Shown here one piece after another: positions 21,994 through 33,040 of a DNA stretch of 64,000 nt. This stretch comes from Symbiodinium sp. CCMP2592 (Eukaryota > Sar > Dinophyceae > Suessiales > Symbiodiniaceae), in NCBI GenBank assembly GCA_905221615.1, contig CAJNDT010003380.1:186001-250000 (forward strand). Reading direction: 5' to 3'. Below the pieces are notes generated by a model, which saw only the letters and a list, made by a program, of their open reading frames with translations, searched no databases and was not told where the DNA came from. The stretch's first letter is position 1; every line of letters begins with the position of its first letter. Position numbers and translations under genes: made by a program.

Positions 21994-22229
21994 GAGGTTT
22001 GGGGTTTAGGGATTTACGGGTTTAGGGGTTCAGGGCTCAGTGTTTTGGGGTTTAAGGGTTGAGGATCTGTTTTGACAGATTTCTTCGCTGTCCTGGCTAT
22101 GAACCGGATGTAGACCAATCGCATGCTGAGCTCCAACAACAGATGGTACAGGCTGTCGACCCTGAACCCCAAACCCTACAAGCACTACATACCCTAAGCC
22201 GTGGCTGCCGACAAGAACGTCCTTTAAGG

Positions 22230-22250
22230 TACCCCCCCCCCCCCCCCCCC
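22230..22250. repeat. Poly-C tract
   Basis: About 20 consecutive C. Confidence 0.9.
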
Positions 22251-22339
22251 TAACAAAAAAAGGGGCCTAGAGTGGAGACTTATAGGTACCCCGGAACCGG
22301 AGCGCCCTTAAGAATGCGAATATGGTTTTGTCCCTTGTG

Positions 22340-22445
22340 CAATTCTCTAAATTAAGCTCCATTTCGGGGTCGTTTCCTTGAGGCAGCCGTCCTTTTAGGG
22401 GCCCGGGGCCTAAAAGCTGACCCCTCATTTAGAGAACTACCCATA
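22340..22445. mobile_element. TIR-S element, copy 1
   Basis: AATTCTCTAAATTAAGCTCC pairs with the CATTTAGAGAACTACC end. Related to 27223-27315. Confidence 0.5.
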
Positions 22446-22450
22446 TTCAT

Positions 22451-22611
22451 AATAAGGAACCCCAAAATAATGTCTAGGATGCCCAGTAACCTAGGAATAA
22501 AAATGCCTCTCTTTTTTGGTATTGGGTAACTTTATAAGGAACCTAGGACTACAAAAAGGGAATAAGGGTACTACTGGGCATCCTAGTAATAAGGAGCCCC
22601 AAAATAATGTT
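22451..22611. mobile_element. TIR-K element, copy 1, with 22-bp flanking direct repeats
   Basis: The element proper is 22474-22587, ends CTAGGATGCCCAG and CTGGGCATCCTAG. ATAAGGAACCCCAAAATAAT lies on the left and ATAAGGAGCCCCAAAATAAT on the right. The flanking sequence resembles part of a TIR-U. Confidence 0.7.
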
Positions 22612-22734
22612 GGTAACTATTTAGGCTCCTGTCGCCATACCCCGGATGAAGGTCCAGGCCCTAATCCCAAGCCGGGCCCAACCCCCACTTCAAAAGTCGG
22701 GGGACTTAGTAAGTAGTTATTATATGGACTTATA

Positions 22735-22835
22735 AGTACCGTAAGAGGGAACCTAATTGGGGTTATGGTACGTATAACTCTATAAACTAAACCCATTTAA
22801 TTTAAGCCATATTCCTTAGTTCCCTTTTGGAACTC
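22735..22835. mobile_element. Possible degenerate TIR-G element
   Basis: The ATTTAATTTAAGCCATATTC core and adjoining GTATAACTCTATA resemble G copies. The arms are poor. Confidence 0.35.
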
Positions 22836-22850
22836 TATACCTCCAAGTGC

Positions 22851-23004
22851 GCTCTCTGGGAAGCCTAGCAACCCCTGGGATATCCCATATAAACCCCCTT
22901 TTTTGAAGCCCAATAAGGTAGGGATATCCCCATAAAATGCTGATGCTTATGTGCTGTTTGGGTCCCTAAAGTGGGCTCTCTGGGAAGCCTATAGCAACCC
23001 CTGG
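22851..23004. mobile_element. TIR-I element, copy 1, with 28-bp flanking direct repeats
   Basis: Core GGGATATCCCATATAAACCC..GGTAGGGATATCCCCATAAA. GCTCTCTGGGAAGCCTAGCA plus ACCCCTGG occurs at both ends (22851-22878 and 22975-23004). The right repeat runs to the edge of a coiled-coil exon. Confidence 0.7.
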
Positions 23005-23055
23005 CCTGCTTCGCAGCGGCCTCGGCTTCGGCGCGCTCGCGCTGCGCTTTCCTGG
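22996..23055 (-). CDS. Coiled-coil exon upstream of the array
   Basis: Minus strand reads AQRKAQRERAEAEAAAKQA, the same heptad-like composition as the array units. Immediately downstream in the intron is a 28-bp direct repeat flanking a TIR-I element, and just upstream is a TIR-E element (23069-23172). Confidence 0.5.
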
Positions 23056-23068
23056 GCTCTGATTACCG

Positions 23069-23172
23069 AAAGGCTCCATGTACCTTTATAGTAGATACAT
23101 AAGCCTTAAAGAGGTCCCTATATAGGCACTTTAGGGCCTAATTACTTACTATATGGGTACATGGAGCCTTAG
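23069..23172. mobile_element. TIR-E element, copy 6 (GGCTCC subtype)
   Basis: AAGGCTCCATGTACCTTTAT pairs with ATATGGGTACATGGAGCCTT. It lies in a coiled-coil gene intron. Confidence 0.8.
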
Positions 23173-23365
23173 GATCAAGGAACTTTGGTTGAGTTACCAC
23201 AATAGTTCGGGTGCAGGGTTTAGGGTTGGTTCAAGTTACCACAATAGGGGTCTTACCTTGCATAGTATGGTTTCCACATTGGTAGACTTGAAGTATATAA
23301 ACTCAGTCTAAATCATCATGATAAAGGAAACCTTCTTGTTTACTACAGATCTCTACAATATAGAG

Positions 23366-23476
23366 ATATGGGAGTTTCCGAAAATTAGGGGTACCTTATT
23401 TGGCGGTCCTTAGAATAAGGATCCTACTATTTAGGGTACTACATTAGGGTCCCCTATTTTCGGAAACTCCCATATG
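23366..23476. mobile_element. TIR-C element, copy 2
   Basis: ATATGGGAGTTTCCGAAAAT pairs with ATTTTCGGAAACTCCCATAT perfectly over 20 bp. Inner stem AAGGATCCTACTATTTAGGG. Confidence 0.85.
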
Positions 23477-23581
23477 GCAATGTGAACTGACCAAATCCTA
23501 AAGCTTCAGTTACCAAGTGGGATGCTAACCATAGATTATGTAACTCAGTAGGTAACTGGAATCCTGGGGAAAGTTCCTTAC

Positions 23582-23638
23582 CAAGAGCCGAGTTTCTCCA
23601 ACTGCTCCGCGGCTCGCTCCTGCCTCAAATTCTGCCGC
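23582..23638 (-). CDS. Coiled-coil exon with consensus GT donor
   Basis: Reads RQNLRQERAAEQLEKLGS and ends at TTG|GTAAGG (donor at 23581-23580). The acceptor side is a CCCTAAACCGAG sequence, so telomere-like DNA directly precedes the exon. The intron that follows carries TIR-C (23366-23476) and TIR-E (23069-23172). Confidence 0.5.
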
Positions 23639-23674
23639 CTCGGTTTAGGGTTTGGGTTTTTTTGGGGTGTCTTC

Positions 23675-23905
23675 CAGGACGCATCTGGTCCGTACTGGTA
23701 GGTATTGAAGGTCTCATCGACGGTAGAAGGAGGGTCTAGGAACACGGAATCAAACTCCCGGACGAACGCAGCAAAAAAGAGTCTGAACCTTCTAGGCGAA
23801 CACTTGGGGCCCCACTTGCATATTGCATCTAGCACCTCTCCCGAAACCCAAATCGAAAACCCATAATATTGGCGCCTTCGCAAATAGAGTAGGCTTTCGG
23901 GATAC
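23675..23905 (-). CDS. N-terminal exon of the coiled-coil gene (unrecognised domain)
   Basis: Open minus-strand segment including GFSIWVSGEVLDAICKWGPK, then CSPRRFRLFFAAFVREFDSV and FLDPPSTVDETFNTYQYGPD. Aromatic-rich, balanced composition looks like a folded domain. It precedes the first coiled-coil exon by about 35 bp of telomere-like sequence that encodes only low-complexity residues and is probably intronic. Exact ends are not fixed. Confidence 0.45.
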
Positions 23906-24534
23906 ATCATCGCGTATTTGCATATTGCGGAACCCTCAGCAAATTCTTGTGGTAATTATCAAACAAGCTTCTATGTTAAGATTCACGACATATATCTTGT
24001 GGTGTGTGCTGAATCCTTCAGAGCACCGGGAAGACTCGCCCCCTCGCTTCAGGTCATAAGAATGAAACATGAGAAATTAGGACACTATAGGGGGCCTCAC
24101 TAACTGCAAATATTCCTAGGGAATGAATATACGCAGTATTCCTTGGGTTTCCTGTTAGTACAGGTCTCGGACAATACGCCCCCAAAACCCTAGTCTAACC
24201 AGTGGTTTTGGGGTTTCCTTAGCTCTTTAGCTCTTTACTTAATAGGGATGAAGAACTTCGGAATAATTGTGGGTGCTGCTGTTGTGAAACAGCCTCCCAG
24301 TGCCAGAAGCACCACAAGGGCGAAAACATCAAAAAGAGAACCCAATTGAGTTCACGCATTGGGGCTACAACGCCTGTGGAAGTAGCACGAACAAAGAACG
24401 AACGGCGCTACAACGCATGTGGAAGTAGCAGAAACAAAGGTATAGTAGTGTGCTCGGGTGCCGCCAGCTGCTCTCGCAGCAGCAATAGGGATGATCATCA
24501 TCCCTGGCTCCTCAGCTCCTCCAATATCAAACCC

Positions 24535-24630
24535 CAAGGGTCCAAAGGACCCAAAAATTAGGTATTCGGTTTTAGGATAGTAGTTATGGAGCTTAGGATT
24601 TCGGAGAGTATATGATTATTAGGTACTTGG
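24535..24630. mobile_element. TIR-L element, copy 4
   Basis: CAAGGGTCCAAAGGACCC to TTGGACCCTTGG, with ATTAGGTATTCGGTTTTAGG inside. Confidence 0.6.
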
Positions 24631-25319
24631 ACCCTTGGGGAAAGGTTAGTAGTTCAATTTAGTCCGAGCGAAAGGCGTGGAACCGTAACCCTGCACCAGG
24701 CCCGATCGAGTCCCGGCCTTGAAGTGCCTTTTGTAGGTAGAGCTTGAAATAGCAAATAACAGTAGCAACAATAGTAGCAGTCATAACAATACTGCCAAGA
24801 ACAACAAGACTACTAGTACTAGCACCAGATATACTAACTAATGAAACTCAGCATACTAAGTTAATTCAATGAACCTAATAGAGCATTGTGCGCTGAAAGG
24901 ACGCAGAGGTTTCTACTTTAACTGCCCTGGAAGACAAGCCACAGCACAACAACACACACACACATACACACTCACACATCCAGGAGGTGCAGATGTCTGC
25001 CGAACTATCAGCATCAATATATCAGACTTGGTCAAGCGAGTGGCCAATACACCGTGGTCGTCGTCGTGGTCTTGATCTCTTCGTGCCCCGGGATATATAT
25101 GGGACGACCGCCAGGAGGTGGATGGGGAGCTAGGTTGATCTCCTCGCGAAACAAAATCAACCCCGGACAAACTCAGCAAGTAATTATCACCCCACGACGA
25201 GAGAATGTTCTTATCCCCCCGACTAAACCCCAATGTTCATTTCAAAATCTGATAGTGGGACCTAGCTTCTTAGAGCTTCGAAACGAGTAGCTTCTCTGCT
25301 TCTTGCCATCCGAATGCAA

Positions 25320-25730
25320 CATGTTTTGAGAAAACCCTAAACCCTAAACCCTAAACCCTGAAGTGTGCGGTTTGGGACTCTGCCCCCACAAACCCTAACC
25401 CGGAGTATGCGACAACATCACAAACATGTAGGAGTTGGAGATGTTTATGACTGAACTTCAGTAGCGCTAAACTCTAAACCCTAAAACCCCAAACCCTTCA
25501 AACCTTAAAACCCAAACCCCTAACCGACAAATCCTATAAACCCTCCGACGAATCCTACTGAACTTAGACCCCTAGCAAGAATTGTAGTCTTGGCTGTTTC
25601 TTAGGGAGGAAAGGAACCAGAAGTAAAACAACTGAAAAAGAAACCCGAAGAACCGAAACCTTAAACTCTAAACGCCCCAAACCCTAAACCCCAAACCCCT
25701 AAACCCTACACCCTAATCCTTTTCGGGCCC
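25320..25730. repeat. Cluster of CCCTAAA-type tracts
   Basis: Three runs separated by short unique DNA. A ~60-bp segment at 25574 (TAGCAAGAATTGTAGTCTTG, then GGCTGTTTCTTAGGG) recurs in diverged form at 35096. Confidence 0.75.
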
Positions 25731-25739
25731 CGAAGTTGA

Positions 25740-25815
25740 AGCTCATTATACTACAGTTATAATAAGGAAGCCCCCAAACCTGTCTAGGTAATTATTAACG
25801 CCCCTCTAGTAAACC
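25740..25815. mobile_element. TIR-U fragment
   Basis: TATACTACAGTTATAATAAG and GGTAATTATTAACGCCCCTC are shared with U copies at 44020 and 47580. Confidence 0.45.
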
Positions 25816-25978
25816 CGAAGCCCTCCTATCAGTCTTGTTGAAGTTCGAAACCCAATCATAATAGTAATTCCTAGTATAGAAACCCTACATTCTACTATAC
25901 AGGTACTTTGGACCCTCTGGGTATCAATCTTCTTGAAGCTCGAGACGATGTTGGGGTCCTTTTATGAGCCCTAAACCC

Positions 25979-26067
25979 TGAATTAAGGAATATACCTTAA
26001 ATCATAGTAGGATCCCTAATATGATTTAAGGTATATTCCTTAATTGAGGGGTTTTGGAAGGTCTGGG
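25979..26067. mobile_element. TIR-G element, copy 2 (outer left arm replaced)
   Basis: Inner arms TTAAGGAATATACCTTAAAT and ATTTAAGGTATATTCCTTAA pair. The outer right arm GGGGTTTTGGAAGGTCTGGG has no left partner, where CCCTAAACCC is found instead. Confidence 0.7.
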
Positions 26068-26509
26068 TTTATGAACCCTAAACCCCAAACCTTAAACCGT
26101 AAGTTGAAGCTCGAGGAGGTAATGGCGGTCGTCTCCTTAGAAACCTATAGATCCCCTTAAAGGAAAGCCTATATAGCTCCCGTTAAAGGGACCCCGCACC
26201 TTCTTCAAGCTCAAACCCCAAACCCTAACCCCTAAACCATAACCCCCGAACCCGAACCCCTAAACCCGAAAACCCTGGTGCTTAAACCCTAACCCCTAAA
26301 CCCTCCTATCTTCTTGAAGCTCGAGACGGTAGGGTGGTCGTCTCCTTCTTGTTCAAGCAGGTCGGGGTCGCCACGCTGGCATGTCGCTCGGCGGGAGACC
26401 ACTTGACCATCCCCACCTAGGGTTTTCGGAGTTTAGGGTTTTAGGGATTCTGGGATTTTTGGGAATTTTAAGGTTTTGGATCATCTCCAACCTGGGTTTT
26501 CGGGTTTAA

Positions 26510-26613
26510 TGTAGGAACCTGATCAAGAAACCCAGCGTCTTTATGCGGGTTCTTTATGTGAGTCCTATTATAATGGGGTTATAGGGCCAGGGGTTCTTAA
26601 TCAGGTTCCTACA
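26510..26613. mobile_element. TIR-P element, copy 1
   Basis: TAGGAACCTGATCAAGAACC-like left end pairs with GGTTCTTAATCAGGTTCCTA. Copy 2 lies at 37707. Confidence 0.65.
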
Positions 26614-26705
26614 TTAGGGTTGTAGGGCTTGGGGTTTTGGGGCCTAGGGTTTAGGCCTGGGTTTCGGGGGTTGATTACTCGGGTTTAAGTGGCTAGGGTT
26701 CCATC

Positions 26706-26813
26706 TGGGAGTTTCCGAAGATAGAGGTACCTTATTCTGGGGGACCTTATAGAAAGGGATCCTACTATTTAGGGTACTGTACTAGGGTCCCCTATTTTCG
26801 GAAACTCCCATAT
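26706..26813. mobile_element. TIR-C element, copy 3
   Basis: TGGGAGTTTCCGAAGATAGA pairs with CTATTTTCGGAAACTCCCAT. Confidence 0.8.
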
Positions 26814-26886
26814 TTCCCAGTTCCACATGTCAACTCACCTACAGAATCATCCGGTTTTCTCGAGTCTGAAGGTTTAGACCATCATA

Positions 26887-27015
26887 GGGCCCAAGAAAAG
26901 CACATAAGCAAAAATAAGGATAGGGATATCCCATATAAATCCCCTTATACTGAAGCCCAATAAGGTAGGGATATCCCCATAAAATGCTTATGCTTATGTG
27001 CTTTTGGGGGTCCCT
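26887..27015. mobile_element. TIR-I element, copy 2
   Basis: Full-length: AAAAGCACATAAGCA on the left pairs with TGCTTATGTGCTTTTGGGGG on the right. Core GGGATATCCC is present twice. Confidence 0.8.
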
Positions 27016-27222
27016 ACATCAATTCGCCTTTGTTGGCGGAGCGAAGCGGACGAATGCTCTTCTTTCGTCAGCGGGTTTTCTAAACTTTAGGCCACTTGCA
27101 GGTGGCTTAGGGTTTAGGGTTTAGGGTGGCTTCGCAGATTATGGGGGCTCCTTACATTGTAGGAGCCAAAGTATAAGACGGGTTAAGCCAACAAGCTGAA
27201 CTATGATGGAGACTATAGCTAA

Positions 27223-27315
27223 CTGGGCAGTTCTCTAAATTAGGATCCTGGTTTGGGCTCCAGATGCTGTACTATTTAGGGAGACCCTAAAGGGGATCAA
27301 CTTCGAGAACTACCC
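27223..27315. mobile_element. TIR-S element, copy 2
   Basis: GGGCAGTTCTCTAAATTAGG pairs with TTCGAGAACTACCC. Confidence 0.5.
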
Positions 27316-27561
27316 AAAGTTATCATGCACTATGTGTAGCCCCGGTCGCAGGTTTGCTGTGCCAGAGCCTCGATAAAACAAAACTTTGATCGATAGGTTG
27401 GCTGTGGATCCCGTATGCTAGCATACTAGCATATTAGACCTACTAGCGTGCCCACTATTACTGATGGTGTAGGGTTTGGGACCGCAAACATGGTTGCCAT
27501 GATGTGTCCGGTTTGAGCTCAGCGTTTGATCTCTCGGTGCACATGTCAGGTTTCAAAGCAT

Positions 27562-27655
27562 AAAGCTATAAGTACCTTAATTGGGGTTATAAGTAGTTAT
27601 AAGTATGGTTACCTTAATTATAACCCTAGTTACTGAGTCCCAAGATCTAAAGCCA
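27562..27655. mobile_element. TIR-B element, half copy
   Basis: AGTATGGTTACCTTAATTAT and TTACTGAGTCCCAAGATCT resemble the B right arm. The left arm is missing. Confidence 0.45.
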
Positions 27656-28387
27656 GCTCACTGCAACCGAGAAGCCGCTTGAGTATCGACTGGAGTATGA
27701 CGATATACCAGCTCCTTTCATAGCCGAGTGGGGTTTAGGGTTTAGGGTTTAGGGCTTTGGAGTTGAAGCCTGTCGGCGACGTTGACAACTCATCTGAAAG
27801 TCAAGTCATTGGCCGTCACTGCTCATACGCCACGAAAACCGAGAATCTGGTTTTTTCTTGGGTCTTGAACGCGTGAACGAACAAAACCCCAAAATCACAA
27901 TGGTAGCCCTAACAAAAGTGGTACGATACTGTGGTCATAGCAGGAACCCTAGCAAGTATCGTGCGAATTAGCTCTTCAAGCGTATATGACTATGATACAC
28001 AGAGGCTTCAGGTCGTGGCCCGGGGGCAGTCTCCCTTGTGTTTGCGGTCTTGTCACTTTGCGGGTTCAGGGTTTAGGGCTCAGGGCTTTAGTTTCAAGGT
28101 TTAGGGTTCACGGTTTAGGATCCTGCATACACGAGTCTAGCCTCCCCTGAATCAAACAGCGAATAGTCTACGACGGCCTCTGCTTAAGTTCCAAGTTAAC
28201 TGCACTAGCCTTTTGAGAGCCCAAGAGAAACCACATCCTGCAGTTCGGGTCTTAGGACCTGGGTTTATAATAGAAGAATGTTGAAAAATCGTCATCCTGA
28301 GATCCTCAAAGTAAAGTATAGGGAATGCCAGCATGAATCATCCTACATCAATGTTCCAACTTTCTGAGTTTCACTATCGGATTGCAG

Positions 28388-28470
28388 GACCTAAGACCCT
28401 TAACTCAAGAGAAACGCGAGGTGTTGCATGTGACCGAAGGATTGCCGGGCGATGAGTTTTGGAATCCCTG
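28388..28470 (+). CDS. Candidate exon abutting a TIR-R element
   Basis: After ATTGCAG the plus strand reads DLRPLTQEKREVLHVTEGLP then GDEFWNP, and a palindromic element begins at once (28470-28574). This is a clear exon/element junction of the kind seen in the kinase gene. Confidence 0.35.
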
Positions 28471-28574
28471 TAGGCTCATACCCTACCCCTTCTTTCGGGC
28501 ATCTGCTTTCTATGCAACAGATCCCAACCACAACGCTACGTATCCTCAAAAAGGGGTAGGGTATGAGCCTCTAG
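28470..28574. mobile_element. TIR-R element
   Basis: TAGGCTCATACCCTACCCCT pairs with AGGGGTAGGGTATGAGCCTC. Single copy in the window, directly against a candidate exon. Confidence 0.75.
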
Positions 28575-28608
28575 GTGTATATAGCCTGGAAACAATCCCT
28601 AACCATAA

Positions 28609-28710
28609 ATGGGAGTTTCCGACAATAGGGGACCCTACTATACTACCCTAACTAGTAGGATCCTTCTGAGAAGGTCCTCAAAATAAGGTAACCCCAATTT
28701 TCGGAAACTC
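28609..28710. mobile_element. TIR-C element, copy 4
   Basis: ATGGGAGTTTCCGACAATAG pairs with CAATTTTCGGAAACTC; the outermost right bases are replaced by CCCTAAA repeats. Confidence 0.75.
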
Positions 28711-28904
28711 TAAACCCTAAACCCTTTATAGAACCCTTCTATGGAACCCTAAAAAAAAGCTAGGTTCTGTAGGGTCCTCTTTATAGAACCCTTATGGAAC
28801 CCTAAAAGAAAGGTAGGTCCAGGTTAATGGAAGCAAAGCTGCGGACACTTTGGTGCGGATTTGTCGAAGACTGGGCCGCTTCTTCCAATCCTTATGCCTT
28901 GGTC

Positions 28905-29160
28905 CGTGGGTTTAGGGTCTAAGGGCTTTGGGTTTAGGGTTTAAGGGTTTAGGGTTTAGGGTTTAGGCTTTAAGTGTTTAAGGGTTTTGGGTTTAAGGGT
29001 TTTAGGGTTTTAAGGGTTTTGGGTTTAGGGTTTAAAGGTTTAGGGTTTAGGCTTTCAGTGTTTAAGGGTTTTGGGTTTAAGGGTTTAGGGTTTAAGGGTT
29101 TTGGGTTTAGGGTTTGGGGTTTAAGGGTTTTGGGTTTAGGGTTTAGGGTTTTGTTTTGTT
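28905..29160. repeat. TTTAGGG-type array (plus orientation)
   Basis: TTTAGGG, TTTAAGGG and TTTTGGG units in an irregular ~36-bp higher order. Confidence 0.85.
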
Positions 29161-29271
29161 GGGTTTTTTTTTGAGGGCTCTAGAGGTCTGAAACTGAGGG
29201 TTGTATCAGAGTTTAGGGCGTAGGGCCCGCACATCAGAACTAAGGGTTTCAAAAGTTTAGGCTCAGGATTC

Positions 29272-29440
29272 ATGGAGTTTGAGCAGTCGGCGGGGCGCTT
29301 GGGCATTCGTGCTCCAGAGCTCTTGGACCATAATGAAAACGATGTCTTTGAAAACCACTTGCTGTTGAAGTACTGCTTCGAAACAAACCAAAATGTTTCG
29401 CAAGCGCACTATCGTTTGGGGCGTGGGATTGGAGTGCAGA
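29272..29440 (+). CDS. Candidate exon abutting a TIR-G element
   Basis: Plus strand reads MEFEQSAGRLGIRAPELLDH, NENDVFENHLLLKYCFETNQ, NVSQAHYRLGRGIG. A TIR-G element starts at 29442. The minus strand is also open here, so the strand is not certain. Family unknown. Confidence 0.25.
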
Positions 29441-29441
29441 G

Positions 29442-29550
29442 CCCAGACCTTCCAAAATCCCTTAATTAAGTAATATACCTTAAATCATATTAGGGACCCT
29501 ACTATAATTCAAGGTATATTCCTTAATTAAGCGGTTTTGGAAGGTCTGGG
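29442..29550. mobile_element. TIR-G element, copy 3
   Basis: CCCAGACCTTCCAAAATCCC pairs with GCGGTTTTGGAAGGTCTGGG; the inner stem TATACCTTAAAT pairs as well. Best-preserved G copy. Confidence 0.85.
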
Positions 29551-29589
29551 AGGTTTAGGGCTTCCGGACCGAGGGCTCGAAGGCTCGCC

Positions 29590-29696
29590 ATGGGAGTTTC
29601 CGAAAACAGGGGACCCTAATATAGTACCCTAAATAGTAGGATCCTTATTATAAGGACCCCAACAAAGGTACCCCCTATTTTCGGAAACCCCCACAT
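29590..29696. mobile_element. TIR-C element, copy 5
   Basis: ATGGGAGTTTCCGAAAACAG pairs with CTATTTTCGGAAACCCCCAC. It sits 40 bp from TIR-G copy 3. Confidence 0.8.
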
Positions 29697-29829
29697 GAGT
29701 ACAGTAATAGTACTGTAGCAGTGCGGTAGCAGTGCGGTAGTAATACAACAGTAGCGAGCACAGCAGCAGCACAATAGAAGTGCAGCAGTAGGCAGTAAGG
29801 GTAGGGTAGAGGAGTAGTAGCAGCAGTAG

Positions 29830-30435
<606 letters not shown>

Positions 30436-31637
30436 GTAGTCGTACAGTAGTCGTACAGTAGTAGAACAGCTCTGATACTGTAATCGACGAAGCCGGAGGC
30501 CTGCTAAAACAAGATGTTTTTCCCGACCTCTTGGTACTATTCAACCAAGATTGACCATGAGTCGAAAGGATTGCGGCATTAAGAGGACTGCACAACAAAT
30601 GCAAAATCCTGAAGAACAAGCGCATATTAGACGGTCGCGTAGTTAAAGCCTGTGCCACGTTAAGCTAAAGAAGCCCTCCATCTGGAAACCTTATTCATCC
30701 TAAACCACTACAGCAATGTATCGCAAGGACTGCTTTACACCTTAGAGACTAGAAAACAACAACCTACACAAGAACAAGAAGTGCCCTACCCACACTTATT
30801 CACTAGCCACGCCCAAATCCCAAATCTCAAAGCCGTGGAGCCATAGAACGCCAACGCCTTAGAGACTCGGAAACCTTAGGTTGAACCCAACGCCACCCCC
30901 GACATCACGGCGGGCAGCAGCATTTCTCTGACCAAGCTGTCGACATTCCTTGGGGTTCGCAAACAGTGGAGACCGAACTGCGGTCACCGGTTTAGAGGCC
31001 ATTTGCTTCGTGGGCTCGGGGCCTATAGGGTTCAGGACTGTATATACTTGCTGTGCTTCTGTTCTCGGTGCATTGAAGTTCACAGCGCAGGAGTACAAAG
31101 CCTGCGATATGGCAGTTTTTCAGCAAAAGCTCAACTGAAGCTTAGCACCTTTCTTCACCAAAAAAACTACCTGAACCCTGAACATATCGCTAAGGGTCCA
31201 TCTGCCCATATTTGTAATCATATATACTTTGACCTCAAAGGGTTTCTTCATAAAGGTACTTTAAGGTGGAGACGCCCAATGCTTGCCAGACCTGCCGAGA
31301 CTCTGCGTACGTGGGACGTTCGCGTCCTTCTCGACGTCGTAGTCGAGAATCTGGAGACGTTAGACTTTCTCGTCCACTTAGTTGCTGAGTTCATAAGCCC
31401 CCAAAAGTGCACATTTTCAGTTTTATAGTGTGTAAAATTATTTCAAAAAGTGTAAAGTGGAAAGTGTATCCACTCAGCTACTAAGTCCAGTTTCCAAGGA
31501 TATGCTTCATCTTTGGGATACATGCCCTAAACCCTAAACCCAAAACCCTAAACCCTAAACCCTAAGCGACAGAATAGGCTTCAGGTCATCATCCCCGGAG
31601 CCTCTACAGCCTCAAGGTGCAACTTCACAGGCCTTAC

Positions 31638-31729
31638 ACAGACCTTCCAAAACCCCTTAATTAAGGAATATACTTTAAATTATAATAGAGTCCCTAATAC
31701 GATTTAAGGTATATTCCTTACTTAAAGGA
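31638..31729. mobile_element. TIR-G element, copy 4
   Basis: CAGACCTTCCAAAACCCCTT on the left; the inner stem ATTTAAGGTATATTCCTTAC is on the right. The outer right arm is replaced by (AC)n. Confidence 0.7.
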
Positions 31730-31986
31730 CACACACACACACACGAAGGAACTAAATCCGAAGCCTGAAGCTCAGAATCCTGTACCGTTCAATAAGCGGG
31801 GGGTTAGGGTATAGGGTTTAGGGTAGGGTTTCAATAGCATCGAGCTCTTATTGCCTAATGCCACTAAACCCTAAACCCCAAACTTTAAACCCGAAACAAT
31901 AGAAACCTGAACCCTAAAATCTGAACCCTACACCACAGTGACCCAGCTGGTACCAGACCCGTCGAACTATGTCCAGAAGAGCCCTT

Positions 31987-32170
31987 CTTGGAGGATCATG
32001 GGACTTGGCAACTAAAGTTCCGTAAAGGGGTCCTTAAGGGGATCTGTAAGGGTTCTATAGGAGCCTAGCGTTTTCAGGATATAAATGGGACTTAGTATAA
32101 ACAAAGTCACCACAGTTAAAGCTACTTAAACCCCAGCTAAGGTACTTATAACCATACTTATTAAATCCCA
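31987..32170. mobile_element. TIR-B element, copy 2 (enlarged)
   Basis: CTTGGAGGATCATGGGACTT at the left and CCATACTTATTAAATCCCA at the right. About 60 extra bases in the left half contain GGGTTCCT-type motifs. Confidence 0.65.
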
Positions 32171-32283
32171 ACATGCTGTGAATAAGCTGTATAAACCCTA
32201 CCTTAACACCAGATAACCTACCGCTTTAAAAAATCACAATAGGGAACCCTAAAAAGTCAGGTTTTATACATTAGAAGCCCCAA

Positions 32284-32372
32284 AGATGGAAACCCAATAA
32301 CCTCAATCCTGGAAAGATGCTGGGATTCCCAACAATATTTGACCTTAATCCGGTTTCCAAATTTTTGGGGTG
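32284..32372. mobile_element. TIR-M element, copy 1
   Basis: AGATGGAAACCCAATAACCT pairs imperfectly with TTAATCCGGTTTCCAAATTT. Related to 46190-46284. Confidence 0.55.
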
Positions 32373-32720
32373 TACTATAGGGCCCAGGTAATCCTTCCAT
32401 ACCCTTTGAGCACAAACCCGATCAAACCCCCCTCAGCCCTGTTAATTAAGGTGCCGGTCTTTAGAAGATGCAATCCCTGACCGCCAAGAGCAAAAACCCA
32501 AGCGAGGTGTCCAGCAGCTTAGAGGCCGGCTCCATAACGGGGTTCCGGGAAATGTCGCAAACTGTCGCAAACCCCAAAGCCCCAAACCCTAAACCCCACA
32601 GCGTCCAAAAAGTCAACAGAGCAACGGCGGCGGCCTGCTGTTCTATCGTCTTGCTTGATCGGTAGAACCATGGGGGATAGTGGATGTACAGGAGCTCGTA
32701 CCTCGGGCGGTTTAGGGGTA

Positions 32721-32830
32721 CCTACGGTTGATGATATAAATCCTGCATTACCTTTAATGGCCCTAGACTCTGGGAATTATGGTATGTTCCTTATTATGGG
32801 TAGTGCAGGATGTATATCATCAACCGTAGG
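32721..32830. mobile_element. TIR-D element, copy 2
   Basis: CCTACGGTTGATGATATAAA pairs with TGTATATCATCAACCGTAGG. Confidence 0.85.
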
Positions 32831-32939
32831 GTCTGGATCGCTGCTGTGAATACTGCTTTAGTACTGGGGATCACAGCCAGCGTTCCGATGGCTCTCCACT
32901 TAGGGTCTAGGGTAGAATGGAAACATTTGGAGCAGGAAG

Positions 32940-33040
32940 TGAAGCCCTAAACCCAAATCCCTAAACCCTAAACCCTGAACCCTGAACCCTAAACCCTAAA
33001 CCCCTAAACCCCTAAACCCTAAACCCTAACCCCAAATCGA
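32940..33040. repeat. CCCTAAA-type array
   Basis: About 100 bp of CCCTAAA, CCCTGAA and CCCCTAAA units. Confidence 0.85.

Larger units (their letters stand above)
24100..28385. other. Repeat-rich segment without a confident gene
   Basis: Contains TIR-L, -U, -G, -P, -C, -I, -S and -B elements and CCCTAAA tracts at 25328-25362, 25465-25530, 25670-25725 and 26215-26310. Possible coding scraps are near 24270-24345 (VVKQPPSARSTTRAKTSKRE) and 27760-27850; neither could be assigned. Confidence 0.4.
30440..32280. other. Mostly unique DNA with two elements
   Basis: An open plus-strand stretch at 31270-31390 (ARPAETLRTWDVRVLLDVVV) may be an exon. A half TIR-E is at 31192-31265, CCCTAAA at 31524-31566 and (AC)n at 31729-31744. 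Confidence 0.4.
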
